Positions 1 to 7,255 of a DNA stretch of 64,000 nt are shown here, piece by piece. The translations under genes were made by a program, and so were the position numbers. The notes under the pieces were generated by a model. The model ran no database searches. It was not told the origin of the DNA and worked only from the letters and a program-made list of their open reading frames with translations. The stretch is from Kitasatospora sp. MAP12-44 (GTDB lineage Bacteria; Actinomycetota; Actinomycetes; Streptomycetales; Streptomycetaceae): positions 5,084,001-5,148,000 of the forward strand of contig NZ_JARZAE010000004.1 in the NCBI RefSeq assembly GCF_029892095.1. The letters run 5' to 3'. Position 1 is the first letter of the stretch; each line of letters starts with the position of its first letter.

Positions 1-1
1 C

Positions 2-340
2 GAGGCGGTGCAGGTGCTGCGCGACTTCGGCGTCTCGCAGATGCCGGTGGTCTCCCCGGGTGCCGGGCACCCGGACATCATGGCGGGCGAGGTGATCGGC
101 GCGGTGGCCGAGCGCGACCTGCTGGCCGCCCTCTTCAGCGGCGGCGCCCAGCTGACCGACGCGCTGGAGAAGCACATGTCCAAGCCGCTGCCGGTGGTCG
201 GCTCGGGTGGCTCGGTGACCGGTCTGATGAGCGTGCTGGAGAAGGCCGACGCCGCGGTGGTGCTGGTGGAGGGCAAGCCGCAGGGCATCGTCACCCGGCA
301 GGACCTGCTCTCCTTCATGGCGGGTCGCACGGCTCACTAA
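2..340 (+). CDS. Cystathionine beta-synthase, C-terminal regulatory part (partial)
   Basis: The reading frame is already open at the window edge (Glu-Ala-Val from base 2) and closes at TAA 338-340, so only the last 112 residues are present. They form a paired CBS (Bateman) module: a strand reading QMPVVS, then EVIGAVAERDLL, then a second repeat with KPLPVV and a closing GKPQGIVTRQDLLSFM. This fits the C-terminal regulatory domain of actinobacterial cystathionine beta-synthase, which joins serine and homocysteine in reverse transsulfuration. The assignment as this enzyme rather than a stand-alone CBS-domain protein is inference, supported by the cystathionine gamma-synthase/lyase gene at 3263. 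The catalytic PLP domain lies outside the window, so its activity cannot be judged here. Confidence 0.7.
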   Translation, partial: EAVQVLRDFGVSQMPVVSPGAGHPDIMAGEVIGAVAERDLLAALFSGGAQLTDALEKHMSKPLPVVGSGGSVTGLMSVLEKADAAVVLVEGKPQGIVTRQDLLSFMAGRTAH

Positions 341-701
341 GGGCGGGTGTCTCACGATCTGGTACACCCGCGACACCTGCCCGCATCACTTGGTTAACAA
401 CGGTCGTGCATCGTAGGGGTCACGGCAAGACGCCGAAGCGTGACGGTGGTGGTGACCGGGAGCGGCTCCCCGGTCCCGCGGCCGTCCCGACACACGGGCG
501 CCGGACCTGAAACCGGCGGACTGTGTCTCCCTCCAGGCCTTCGCACTGCGCTGGAGGGGCCTCTCGTGGGGGTCGTCGTCGTCCCGCCCCTGTCGGTGCG
601 GCTCCGGCCGCGCCCGCAGGGTGCGACGGCCCGCACGGCACCTCGCGCCGTCATGGCGCGGTTCCGCGGCTCCCGGGTGGGGGAGTCGGACGGAGCGGGC
701 A

Positions 702-732
702 GGGCCGGTCCCGGTTCAACCGGGACCGGCCC
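702..732. terminator. Strong hairpin, terminator candidate
   Basis: Perfect 15-bp inverted repeat: arm 702-716 pairs with arm 718-732, which in practice closes on a TTCAA loop. It lies 55 bases before the next start codon. No clear T-run follows on either strand, as is common for GC-rich actinomycete terminators. It could end the CBS transcript or insulate the downstream promoter. Confidence 0.5.
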
Positions 733-751
733 CTGCTGTTTCCCGCTGGGG

Positions 752-787
752 TTGGGCACCGGCTCGGTTCTCCCCTACGCTCGCCAC
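752..787 (+). promoter_or_regulatory. Promoter for a probably leaderless gene
   Basis: TTGGGC (752-757) and TACGCT (776-781) are separated by 18 bases and match the actinomycete housekeeping promoter pattern. The ATG at 788 follows the -10 box by only 6 bases, so transcription would start at or next to the start codon. No Shine-Dalgarno sequence is visible, consistent with a leaderless mRNA. Confidence 0.5.
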
Positions 788-1105
788 ATGACCAGCACCG
801 AAGCTTCCGATGCCCCCCGTTATGTCCGCCTCAGCATCGAGCTGATCGCCGAGATCACCGACGAGGGTGCTCTCAAGGCGGCCGCGCTCGCCCAGGTCGA
901 GGCTGACGAGTACCTCGACGACGAGGAGCGCACCCAGTCCGTCGAGGCGATCGAGGTGGACCCCTCGGGTTCGCTCGCCCACTTCATCGACCCGGTGGCG
1001 CTGCTCGGCGACGTCCCCGGCATCGAGCTGACCCAGGCCACCTGGGAGTCCGCCCAGACCGAGTTCGACCCGGAGGACGACAGCTACGAGTTCGAGGTCG
1101 AGTAG
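788..1105 (+). CDS. Small acidic protein of unknown function
   Basis: A 105-residue protein very rich in Glu and Asp, with no transmembrane segment or signal peptide. The middle reads VEADEYLDDEERTQSVEAIEVD, and the C-terminus is a run of acidic residues ending FEVE. I do not recognise a catalytic motif. The ATG at 788 is preferred over upstream in-frame codons because the sequence before it is low-complexity and because a promoter (TTGGGC-18-TACGCT) sits just before it, suggesting a leaderless start. A terminator with a T-run follows at 1122-1170, so this looks like a single-gene transcript. Function unknown; I infer it is a conserved actinomycete hypothetical from its regular codon usage. 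Confidence 0.7.
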   Translation: MTSTEASDAPRYVRLSIELIAEITDEGALKAAALAQVEADEYLDDEERTQSVEAIEVDPSGSLAHFIDPVALLGDVPGIELTQATWESAQTEFDPEDDSYEFEVE

Positions 1106-1121
1106 TTCCGTCCGCTCGTTC

Positions 1122-1170
1122 ACATACCGCTCCGCCGATCTTCCGGCTGGGCGGTATGTCCATTTTTGGC
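1122..1170 (+). terminator. Intrinsic terminator with T-run
   Basis: Arms ACATACCGC (1122-1130) and GCGGTATGT (1151-1159) are perfect complements around a GC-rich inner region that can also pair. They are followed closely by CCATTTTTGG. A hairpin followed by a T-run is a classic intrinsic terminator for the small acidic gene. Confidence 0.75.
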
Positions 1171-1234
1171 GGTATCTCATCGCATCTCATACGATCTGAT
1201 CCTGCGTCCTCGCGAGCAGCAGGGAGACCACGAC

Positions 1235-2476
1235 GTGACGGCACAGGATCAGCAGGAGTGCGGCGTTGCCGGCGGGGGCATGAGTCGGCGCGGGGTGTTG
1301 GCCGGGTTGCTCGGGGCTCCGGTCCTGCTGGTGGCGGCCTGTGACTCCGCCAGGAGCGGCGGGACGGCCTCCGGCGCGGGTGGCGCCGCCGCGCCCCGGA
1401 CCTCGATAGCCGCGATCACCGTCTCCCCGGCGGACGGCACCGCCGACGCGCCGTTCACCGCACCCGTCCAGGTCGGCGTGGCGTCCGGAACCCTCGCCTC
1501 GGTCACGGTCACCGACGCCGCCGGCCGGCAGATAGCCGGCCGGCTCGCCCCCGACAGGGCGAGCTGGACCTCCACCACCGCGCTCAGCAGCGCCACCAGG
1601 TACGTCGTCGCCGCGGTCGCGGTGGACAAGAACAAGCTTCAGGCGAACGCCGACACCAGCTTCACCACCGCCGCCCCCGCCCACACCTTCGTCGCCTACT
1701 TCACCCCGGAGAACGGCAGCACGGTCGGCGTCGGGATGCCGGTCTCGATCACCTTCAACACCCCGGTCACCGACCGCAAGGCGGTCCAGCAGGCGATCAC
1801 CGTCCTCGCCGACCCCGGGGTGGAGATCGCCGGCCACTGGTACTCCAGCACCCGGCTGGACTTCCGCCCCGAGCAGTACTGGGCCAAGGGCACCAGAGTC
1901 ACCCTCCAGCTGCGCCTGAAGGACGTCGAGGGGGCGACGGGCGTCTACGGCACCCAGGCCAAGGACGTGCACTTCACCATCGGCCGCAGTCAGACCAGCG
2001 TCGCGGACCTGAGTGCCGACACCCTCACCGTGACCACCGACGGCCAGGTCACCGCCACCTACCAGGTGATCGGCGGGGCACCCCAACACCGCACCTGGGC
2101 GGGCAAGATGGTGATCTCCGAGCAGTTCCAGCAGACCAAGATGGACTCCACCACGGTCGGCCTCGGCGACGAGTACAGCATCCCCGACGTGCCGCACGCC
2201 CAGCGCCTGACCGCCTCCGGCACCTTTGTGCACGGCAACTACTGGTCCGCGCCCGCCGCCTTCGGCAACGCCAACACCAGCCACGGCTGCGTGGCCCTGC
2301 GGGACGTCCAGGGCGCCGACGATCCCGGCACGGACGCCGCGAAGTTCTTCCGGAGCTCGATGGTCGGCGACGTGGTCGAGGTGGTGAACTCCGGTGACCG
2401 CACGGTCGACCCGGCCAACGGCCTGGGCGACTGGAACCTGTCCTGGGCGGACTGGAAGGCCGGCAGCGCGCTCTGA
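1235..2476 (+). CDS. L,D-transpeptidase lipoprotein (YkuD domain), Tat-type signal
   Basis: A 413-residue cell-wall enzyme that should form 3-3 peptidoglycan crosslinks outside the membrane. The GTG at 1235 is chosen because GGGAGA lies 8 bases upstream; ATG 1280 is an alternative. The N-terminus carries SRRGVL, a hydrophobic stretch and a VAAC lipobox, so it should be exported (possibly by Tat) and lipidated. Two Ig-like beta domains follow (starting around TVSPADGTAD and FTPENGSTVG), the usual stalk of actinobacterial L,D-transpeptidases. The C-terminal YkuD domain has the catalytic HGN...SHGCVALRD motif with the nucleophilic Cys. A perfect 18-bp hairpin after the stop separates it from convergent msrA. 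Confidence 0.9.
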   Translation: MTAQDQQECGVAGGGMSRRGVLAGLLGAPVLLVAACDSARSGGTASGAGGAAAPRTSIAAITVSPADGTADAPFTAPVQVGVASGTLASVTVTDAAGRQIAGRLAPDRASWTSTTALSSATRYVVAAVAVDKNKLQANADTSFTTAAPAHTFVAYFTPENGSTVGVGMPVSITFNTPVTDRKAVQQAITVLADPGVEIAGHWYSSTRLDFRPEQYWAKGTRVTLQLRLKDVEGATGVYGTQAKDVHFTIGRSQTSVADLSADTLTVTTDGQVTATYQVIGGAPQHRTWAGKMVISEQFQQTKMDSTTVGLGDEYSIPDVPHAQRLTASGTFVHGNYWSAPAAFGNANTSHGCVALRDVQGADDPGTDAAKFFRSSMVGDVVEVVNSGDRTVDPANGLGDWNLSWADWKAGSAL

Positions 2477-2517
2477 GCTCCCACCCCCCGACGTGCGGAA
2501 CGTCGGGGGGTGGGAGC
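2477..2517. terminator. Bidirectional terminator hairpin
   Basis: Perfect 18-bp stem (2477-2494 with 2500-2517) around the loop GCGGA, between the convergent L,D-transpeptidase and msrA stop codons. Its position and symmetry suit termination in both directions. Confidence 0.8.
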
Positions 2518-2524
2518 CGGGGCG

Positions 2525-3190
2525 TCAGCCGTCGGTCCTGGCGACGCCGATCGGGCAGCTGGCTCCGGTGCCGCCCAGGCCGCAGTAGCCGCCGGGGTTC
2601 TTGGCATCGGACAGGTACTGCTGGTGGTAGGGCTCGGCGGGGTAGAACGGGCCGGCGGGGGCGATCTCGGTGGTGATCGCACCCAGGCCCAGCGCGGTCA
2701 GGGCGGGCTGGAAGGCGTCCCTGGAGGCCTCGGCGGCGGCCAGCTGCGCGGCGGAGTGGGTGTAGACGGCGGAGCGGTACTGGGTGCCCACGTCATTGCC
2801 CTGGCGGAAGCCCTGGGTGGGGTTGTGCGCCTCCCAGAAGGTCTTCAGCAGCGTCTCGTAGCTGATCACCGCGGGGTCGTAGACCACGCGGACGGCCTCG
2901 GTGTGCCCGGTCTGCCCGCTGCACACCTCCTCGTACGTCGGGTTCGGCGAGTGGCCGCCCTGGTAGCCGACCAGGGTGGTCCAGACGCCGGGCAGCTTCC
3001 AGAAGGTGCGCTCGGCACCCCAGAAGCAGCCGAGCCCGAAGTCGGCGATCTCCAGGCCAGCCGGGTACGGCCCGGTGAGCGGCGTGCCGAGCACGGTGTG
3101 CGACTCGGTGGACGTGAATGCGGGGACCGCCCGACCGGGCAGGGCGCGGTCGGGGGTGACGAGCTCGGTCTTGTGACGGTTGAACAGCAT
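2525..3190 (-). CDS. msrA: Peptide methionine sulfoxide reductase MsrA
   Basis: A 221-residue cytoplasmic enzyme that reduces methionine-S-sulfoxide in proteins. The catalytic motif GCFWGAE has its nucleophilic Cys at residue 55, followed by the family hallmarks [16 protein letters not shown] and [12 protein letters not shown]. The C-terminal [13 protein letters not shown] supplies the resolving cysteines recycled by thioredoxin. The roughly 45-residue N-terminal extension is normal for actinobacterial MsrA. The gene is divergent from the cystathionine gamma-synthase/lyase gene, with an imperfect inverted repeat (3214-3241) in the shared region. Pairing a Met-repair gene with a Met-biosynthesis gene suggests common sulfur or redox control; that link is inference. 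Confidence 0.95.
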   Translation of the reverse strand: MLFNRHKTELVTPDRALPGRAVPAFTSTESHTVLGTPLTGPYPAGLEIADFGLGCFWGAERTFWKLPGVWTTLVGYQGGHSPNPTYEEVCSGQTGHTEAVRVVYDPAVISYETLLKTFWEAHNPTQGFRQGNDVGTQYRSAVYTHSAAQLAAAEASRDAFQPALTALGLGAITTEIAPAGPFYPAEPYHQQYLSDAKNPGGYCGLGGTGASCPIGVARTDG

Positions 3191-3213
3191 GGTCGTCCCA
3201 ACGCCGCCGAGCC

Positions 3214-3241
3214 GTCAGAGATTCCGCGAGAGAATCCTGAC
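3214..3241. promoter_or_regulatory. Inverted repeat in the msrA/metB divergent region
   Basis: GTCAGAGATTC (3214-3224) and GAATCCTGAC (3232-3241) form an imperfect dyad with one unpaired base and a 7-base spacer. It sits between the two divergent starts, where an operator would be expected. The cognate regulator is not identified. Confidence 0.35.
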
Positions 3242-3262
3242 GTGCCACTACGCTCAGGTGCC

Positions 3263-4426
3263 ATGAGCGAGCACCAGCACCAGTCTCCCCAGGGCTTCGA
3301 GACCCTTGCCATCCACGCGGGTCAGGAAGCAGACCCCCAGACCGGGGCCGTCGTCCCTCCCATCTACCAGGTGTCCACTTACAAGCAGGACGGAGTCGGC
3401 GGCCTGCGCGGCGGCTACGAGTACAGCCGTTCCGCGAACCCGACCCGTACGGCGCTGGAGGAGTGCCTGGCGGCGCTGGAGGGCGGGCAGCGCGGTCTGG
3501 CCTTCGCCTCCGGCCTCGCCGCCGAGGACACCCTGCTGCGCACCGTGCTGCAGCCCGGTGACCACATCGTCATCCCGAACGACGCCTACGGTGGCACCTT
3601 CCGGCTCTTCGCCAAGGTGCTGAGCCGGTGGGGCGTGGAGTTCTCGGTCGCCGACACCCAGCACCCGTCCAAGGTGCGCGAGGCGCTGCGCCCGAACACC
3701 AAGGCCGTCTGGGTGGAGACCCCGAGCAACCCGCTGCTCGGCATCACCGACATCGCCGCCGTCGCGCAGATCGCGCACGACGCGGGTGCGCTGCTGGTGG
3801 TGGACAACACTTTCGCCAGCCCGTACCTGCAGCAGCCGCTGGCGCTGGGCGCGGACGTGGTCGTGCACTCCACCACCAAGTACATGGGCGGGCACTCGGA
3901 CGTGGTCGGCGGCGCCCTGGTGGCGGCCGACGCCGGTCTGGGTGAGGAGTTGGCGTACCACCAGAACGCGATGGGCGCCGTCTCCGGCCCGTTCGACGCC
4001 TGGCTGGTGCTGCGCGGCATCAAGACGCTGAGCGTCCGGATGGACCGTCACACCGCCAACGCCGAGGAGATCGTGGCGCTGCTGACCCGGCACCCGAAGG
4101 TCACCCAGGTGTACTACCCGGGTCTGGCCGAGCACCCGAACCACGAGGTCGCGGCCAAGCAGATGAAGGCCTTCGGCGGGATGGTCTCGTTCCGGGTGAC
4201 GGGCGGCGAGGAGGCGGCGGTGGAGGTCTGCAACCGCGCGAAGCTCTTCACCCTGGGCGAGTCGCTGGGCGGCGTCGAGTCGCTGATCGAGCACCCGGGC
4301 CGGATGACCCACGCGTCGGTCGCGGGCTCCGCGCTGGAGGTGCCGGCCGACCTGGTGCGGCTCTCGGTGGGCATCGAGTCCGGCGCCGACCTGGTCGCCG
4401 ACCTGGCCCAGGCGCTGGACTACTGA
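3263..4426 (+). CDS. metB: Cystathionine gamma-synthase/gamma-lyase (PLP enzyme)
   Basis: A 387-residue Cys/Met-metabolism PLP enzyme. It shows YEYSRSANPTRTALE near the N-terminus, GLAFASGLAAED, the DNTFASPYLQQPL strand with the PLP-ring Asp, and the Schiff-base Lys in HSTTKYMGGHSD. ESLGGVESLIEHP and SVGIE near the C-terminus complete the family pattern. It either makes cystathionine from an activated homoserine and Cys or cleaves cystathionine to Cys; sequence alone does not decide, and the partial cystathionine beta-synthase upstream slightly favours the lyase role. ATG 3263 begins the conserved FETLAIHAGQ segment; the long upstream open frame overlaps msrA and is not coding. A 16-bp hairpin follows the stop. 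Confidence 0.85.
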   Translation: MSEHQHQSPQGFETLAIHAGQEADPQTGAVVPPIYQVSTYKQDGVGGLRGGYEYSRSANPTRTALEECLAALEGGQRGLAFASGLAAEDTLLRTVLQPGDHIVIPNDAYGGTFRLFAKVLSRWGVEFSVADTQHPSKVREALRPNTKAVWVETPSNPLLGITDIAAVAQIAHDAGALLVVDNTFASPYLQQPLALGADVVVHSTTKYMGGHSDVVGGALVAADAGLGEELAYHQNAMGAVSGPFDAWLVLRGIKTLSVRMDRHTANAEEIVALLTRHPKVTQVYYPGLAEHPNHEVAAKQMKAFGGMVSFRVTGGEEAAVEVCNRAKLFTLGESLGGVESLIEHPGRMTHASVAGSALEVPADLVRLSVGIESGADLVADLAQALDY

Positions 4427-4440
4427 CCGGTCCGCGGTCC

Positions 4441-4476
4441 AAGGACCCCGGAGCCCGCGCGGGCTCCGGGGTCCTT
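4441..4476 (+). terminator. Intrinsic terminator after metB
   Basis: Perfect 16-bp stem (4441-4456 with 4461-4476) with the loop GCGC, beginning 14 bases after the stop and followed by TCCTGTC. Confidence 0.8.
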
Positions 4477-4824
4477 TCCTGTCACCGGCTGTCCTCATCC
4501 TGGTCGGTTGCGCTTTACCTGGCCATGTCAGCGCTGGACCAGGGCACCCTTGCGGAAACCGATCGCCGGTCGAGAGAGGCCCAGGCGGTACGTCAGCGCG
4601 CGGTCAGGTCCGCGTCAGGTCCGCGTCAGCACGATCGGCAAGGATCTCACCGAGAGCAACACCGGTGGGCCCGCGACGGCCCGTCGGAACGGCCGGCCTG
4701 CGGGCGGGCGTTCCGGCGGGCAGACCTTGTTCGACGGGCTGCTGAGGGGACACCGGGAGGCTGTCACTTGGGCCACGGGGGCGATTCCGGAGCAGGGCTC
4801 CGGCCAGTAGACAGAGGTGTGCTC
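4477..4824. other. Non-coding interval with 11-bp tandem repeat
   Basis: About 350 bases between the metB terminator and the KSIII-like gene. The unit GTCAGGTCCGC occurs twice in tandem plus a partial third copy (4603-4629). No convincing small gene: open frames here read as Arg/Gly-rich sequence without domain features. Presumably it holds the promoter of the downstream gene, but I cannot place -35/-10 boxes with confidence. Confidence 0.4.
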
Positions 4825-5865
4825 ATGCGCTGGGACAACTTGTACCTTGCCGGGCTCGGGACCTATCTGCCGGAGCGGGTGGAGAAGGCCGAGGACGCGG
4901 TCGCCGCCGGACGCTACGACGCCGCGGCGGCCGCGGCCAACGGCATCCGCGCGGTGCGGGTGGCCGATCCCGCCGAGGCGCCGCCGGTGATGGCCGCCGT
5001 CGCCGCGCGCCAGGCGGTCGAACGCTCCAGGCACGCCGACGAGGAGTTCGGCCTGGTGGTGCACGCCTGCTTCGGCCACCAGGGCCAGGAGTTCTGGCAG
5101 CCGGCGTCCTACGTCCAGAACAACTCGGTGGGCGGCTCGGGGCTGGTCGCCGAGGTCCGCCAGGGCTCCAATGGCTCGCTGGTGGCCCTGGAGCTGGCCG
5201 CCTCCTGGCTGGCCGCCCGGCCCGCCGAGGCCGCGCTGGTGACCTCCGCCGACTGGTTCCAGCTGCCGTACTTCGACCGCTGGAACAGCGACGACTTCCA
5301 GGTGTACGGCGACGGCGCGGGCGCGGCGGTGCTCTCCTCCCGGACGGGCTTCGCCCGGATCCGGGCCACCGTGACGGTCTCCGACCCGACCCTGGAGTCG
5401 CTCTACCGCGGCGCCGAGGGCTGGACCACCGGCCCCTTCGCGAGCGGTCGGCAGATCGACATGCGCAACCGCAAGGTGCACTACCTCGCGGCCGGCCCGG
5501 ACCGCGCCGGGCAGGCGATCGCGCGGATGAAGCGAAATCTGCTCGACGCCGTCGGCTCGGCGCTGCGGGACGCGGGGACCGACCTCGACGGCATCGCGCA
5601 CGTGGTGCACCCCAACACCGGTGAGGGCACGGTCCGCAACGCCTTCTACGCGCCGCTGGGGATCGACGCCGACCGGACCGTCTACGAGTGGGGCCGCGAC
5701 TACGGGCACATCGGCGCCGCCGACCAGTTGGTGAACCTGGACCACCTGGCCACCAGCGGCCGGGTCACGCCGGGGGACCTGGTGCTGGTGCTCGGCGTGG
5801 GCATCGGTTTCACCTGGAGCGTGATGATCCTGGAAGTGCTCTCCGACCCCAACTGGGCCCGCTGA
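4825..5865 (+). CDS. Ketoacyl synthase III-like protein with Ser at the active site
   Basis: A 346-residue thiolase-fold protein of the FabH/KSIII group. ATG 4825 has AGAGG 7 bases upstream. The segment that normally holds the catalytic Cys reads RQGSNGSLVALELAASWL, placing Ser115 where FabH has Cys. The catalytic-His position looks preserved (VVHPNTGEG), and FabH's Asn position reads GHIGAA. Ser-type KSIII proteins such as DpsC, and acyl-transferring relatives such as CerJ and ChlB3, are known from polyketide pathways, so acyl transfer rather than Claisen condensation is plausible. It sits among housekeeping genes, not inside a PKS cluster, so its substrate is unknown. It is not the primary FabH. 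Confidence 0.75.
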   Translation: MRWDNLYLAGLGTYLPERVEKAEDAVAAGRYDAAAAAANGIRAVRVADPAEAPPVMAAVAARQAVERSRHADEEFGLVVHACFGHQGQEFWQPASYVQNNSVGGSGLVAEVRQGSNGSLVALELAASWLAARPAEAALVTSADWFQLPYFDRWNSDDFQVYGDGAGAAVLSSRTGFARIRATVTVSDPTLESLYRGAEGWTTGPFASGRQIDMRNRKVHYLAAGPDRAGQAIARMKRNLLDAVGSALRDAGTDLDGIAHVVHPNTGEGTVRNAFYAPLGIDADRTVYEWGRDYGHIGAADQLVNLDHLATSGRVTPGDLVLVLGVGIGFTWSVMILEVLSDPNWAR

Positions 5866-5905
5866 GACCGACGGGAGGTCCCGGGCGGCCTGGGACCGAC
5901 CGGTC

Positions 5906-5917
5906 TAGGCTGGCCGC
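5906..5917 (+). promoter_or_regulatory. -10 element, probably leaderless start of ilvA
   Basis: TAGGCT (5906-5911) fits the actinomycete -10 consensus TANNNT and ends 6 bases before the ATG at 5918. No ribosome binding site is visible, suggesting a leaderless transcript. No good -35 box is seen at the expected spacing. Confidence 0.35.
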
Positions 5918-7129
5918 ATGCAGAGCTGGCCGATCACCATCGACGACGTCCTCGGTGCGCACAAGATGCTCGCCGGGGTCGCCCGGGTCACCCCGATGGA
6001 GAGCAGCCGCTACCTCTCCGCGCTGGTCGGCACGCCGGTCCACCTGAAGTGCGAGAACCTCCAGCGCACCGGCTCGTTCAAGCTGCGCGGTGCGTACGTG
6101 CGGATCGCCGGGCTGTCGCCGGTGCAGCGGGCCGGCGGCGTGGTGGCGGCCAGCGCGGGCAACCACGCGCAGGGCGTCGCGCTGGCGGCCTCGCTGCTCG
6201 GGGTGCGCTCGACGGTCTTCATGCCGCGCACCGCGCCGCTGCCCAAGGTCGCGGCCACCCGGGAGTACGGCGCCGAGGTCCGGCTGCACGGCACCACGGT
6301 GGACGAGGCGCTGGACGCCGCGCAGCGGTACGCCGAGGCGAGTGGCGCGGTGTTCATCCACCCCTTCGACCACGCGGACATCGTCACCGGCCAGGCCACC
6401 GTGGGCCTGGAGATCCTGGACCAGTGCCCGGAGGTGCGCACCATCCTGGTCGGGACGGGCGGCGGCGGGCTGCTGGCCGGGATCGCGGTGGCGGTGAAGG
6501 CGCTGCGCCCGGACATCCGGGTGATCGGCGTGCAGGCAGCCGGCGCGGCCGCGTACCCGCCCTCGCTGGCGGCCGGTCGGCCGGTGACCCTGCCGTCCTT
6601 CCACACGATGGCCGACGGGATCATGGTCGGCCGCCCCGGCGACATCCCGTTCGAACTGGTCAACGCGCTGGCGGACGGGGTCCGCACGGTCTCCGAGGAG
6701 TCGCTCTCGCGGGCGCTGCTGCTGGGCCTCGAGCGGTTGAAGCTGGTGGTCGAGCCGGCGGGGGCGAGCCCGCTCGCGGCGCTGCTCGAGCAGCCGGACG
6801 GCTTCGAGGGGCCGGTGGTGGCGGTGCTCTCCGGCGGCAACATCGACCCGCAGCTGATGCAGCGGGTGCTGCGGCACGGCCTGGCGGCGGCCGGCCGCTA
6901 CCTCTCGCTGCGGGTGCGCCTGGCCGACCGCCCGGGCGCGCTGGCGACGCTGCTGGGCGTGCTCACCGCGGTGGACGCCAATGTGCTGGACATCGCGCAT
7001 GTGCGCACCGACCCCAGACTCGGCCTCGCCGAGGTGGAGGTCGATCTGCATCTGGAGACCAAGGGCGAAGAGCACTGCCGCACCGTGGTGGGGGAGTTGG
7101 GCGACGCCGGCTATGTGGTGTCGAGCTGA
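5918..7129 (+). CDS. ilvA: Threonine dehydratase (threonine ammonia-lyase) with ACT domain
   Basis: A 403-residue PLP enzyme that converts threonine to 2-oxobutyrate and ammonia. The fold-type II core shows the PLP Lys in GSFKLRGA, the substrate loop ASAGNHAQG, and the glycine-rich phosphate loop VGTGGGGLLAG. SGGNIDP closes the catalytic domain. Residues from about 330 onward (YLSLRVRLADRPGALATLL...) form a single ACT domain, the usual regulatory module of this short form. It may be biosynthetic (isoleucine pathway) or catabolic; the single ACT domain does not settle this. A leaderless start is likely. The next gene begins 127 bases downstream behind its own promoter. Confidence 0.9.
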   Translation: MQSWPITIDDVLGAHKMLAGVARVTPMESSRYLSALVGTPVHLKCENLQRTGSFKLRGAYVRIAGLSPVQRAGGVVAASAGNHAQGVALAASLLGVRSTVFMPRTAPLPKVAATREYGAEVRLHGTTVDEALDAAQRYAEASGAVFIHPFDHADIVTGQATVGLEILDQCPEVRTILVGTGGGGLLAGIAVAVKALRPDIRVIGVQAAGAAAYPPSLAAGRPVTLPSFHTMADGIMVGRPGDIPFELVNALADGVRTVSEESLSRALLLGLERLKLVVEPAGASPLAALLEQPDGFEGPVVAVLSGGNIDPQLMQRVLRHGLAAAGRYLSLRVRLADRPGALATLLGVLTAVDANVLDIAHVRTDPRLGLAEVEVDLHLETKGEEHCRTVVGELGDAGYVVSS

Positions 7130-7146
7130 GGAATATGGGAATTCGC

Positions 7147-7176
7147 TTGACGCGATATATCGCGTTTCCCTAGTGT
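7147..7176 (+). promoter_or_regulatory. Promoter with perfect 16-bp palindromic operator
   Basis: TTGACG (7147-7152) and TAGTGT (7171-7176), 18 bases apart, form a strong vegetative promoter. Between them lies ACGCGATATATCGCGT (7150-7165), a perfect 16-bp palindrome overlapping the -35 box. This is a textbook position for a dimeric repressor blocking transcription of the ABC transporter operon. No regulator gene is adjacent, so the repressor must be encoded elsewhere. Confidence 0.75.
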
Positions 7177-7255
7177 CGTCGGGTCGCTCTGGCCCGGCTC
7201 CCGGGCCAGAGTGTGGACGTGACCACTTTCGAGTCCGAGGAGATGAGGCGGGCCC

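Larger units (their letters stand above)
341..787. other. Non-coding interval with a 15-bp hairpin and a promoter
   Basis: The 447 bases between the CBS gene and the next gene hold no convincing coding sequence. The open frame that runs back from the downstream gene to 440 reads as Pro/Arg/Gly-rich low-complexity sequence with no domain. The clear content is a strong hairpin (702-732) and a promoter-like TTGGGC/TACGCT pair (752-781). I see no tRNA or recognisable small RNA. The GC-rich stretch 430-660 has no structure I can name. Confidence 0.6.

Noticed and set aside
702-732. GGTTCAACC within the hairpin, resembling a tRNA T-arm
   Set aside because: The surrounding sequence is a perfect palindrome with no anticodon or D arm and no acceptor stem.
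440-787. N-terminal extension of the small acidic protein
   Set aside because: The sequence is Pro/Arg/Gly-rich, contains a strong hairpin and a promoter just before ATG 788.
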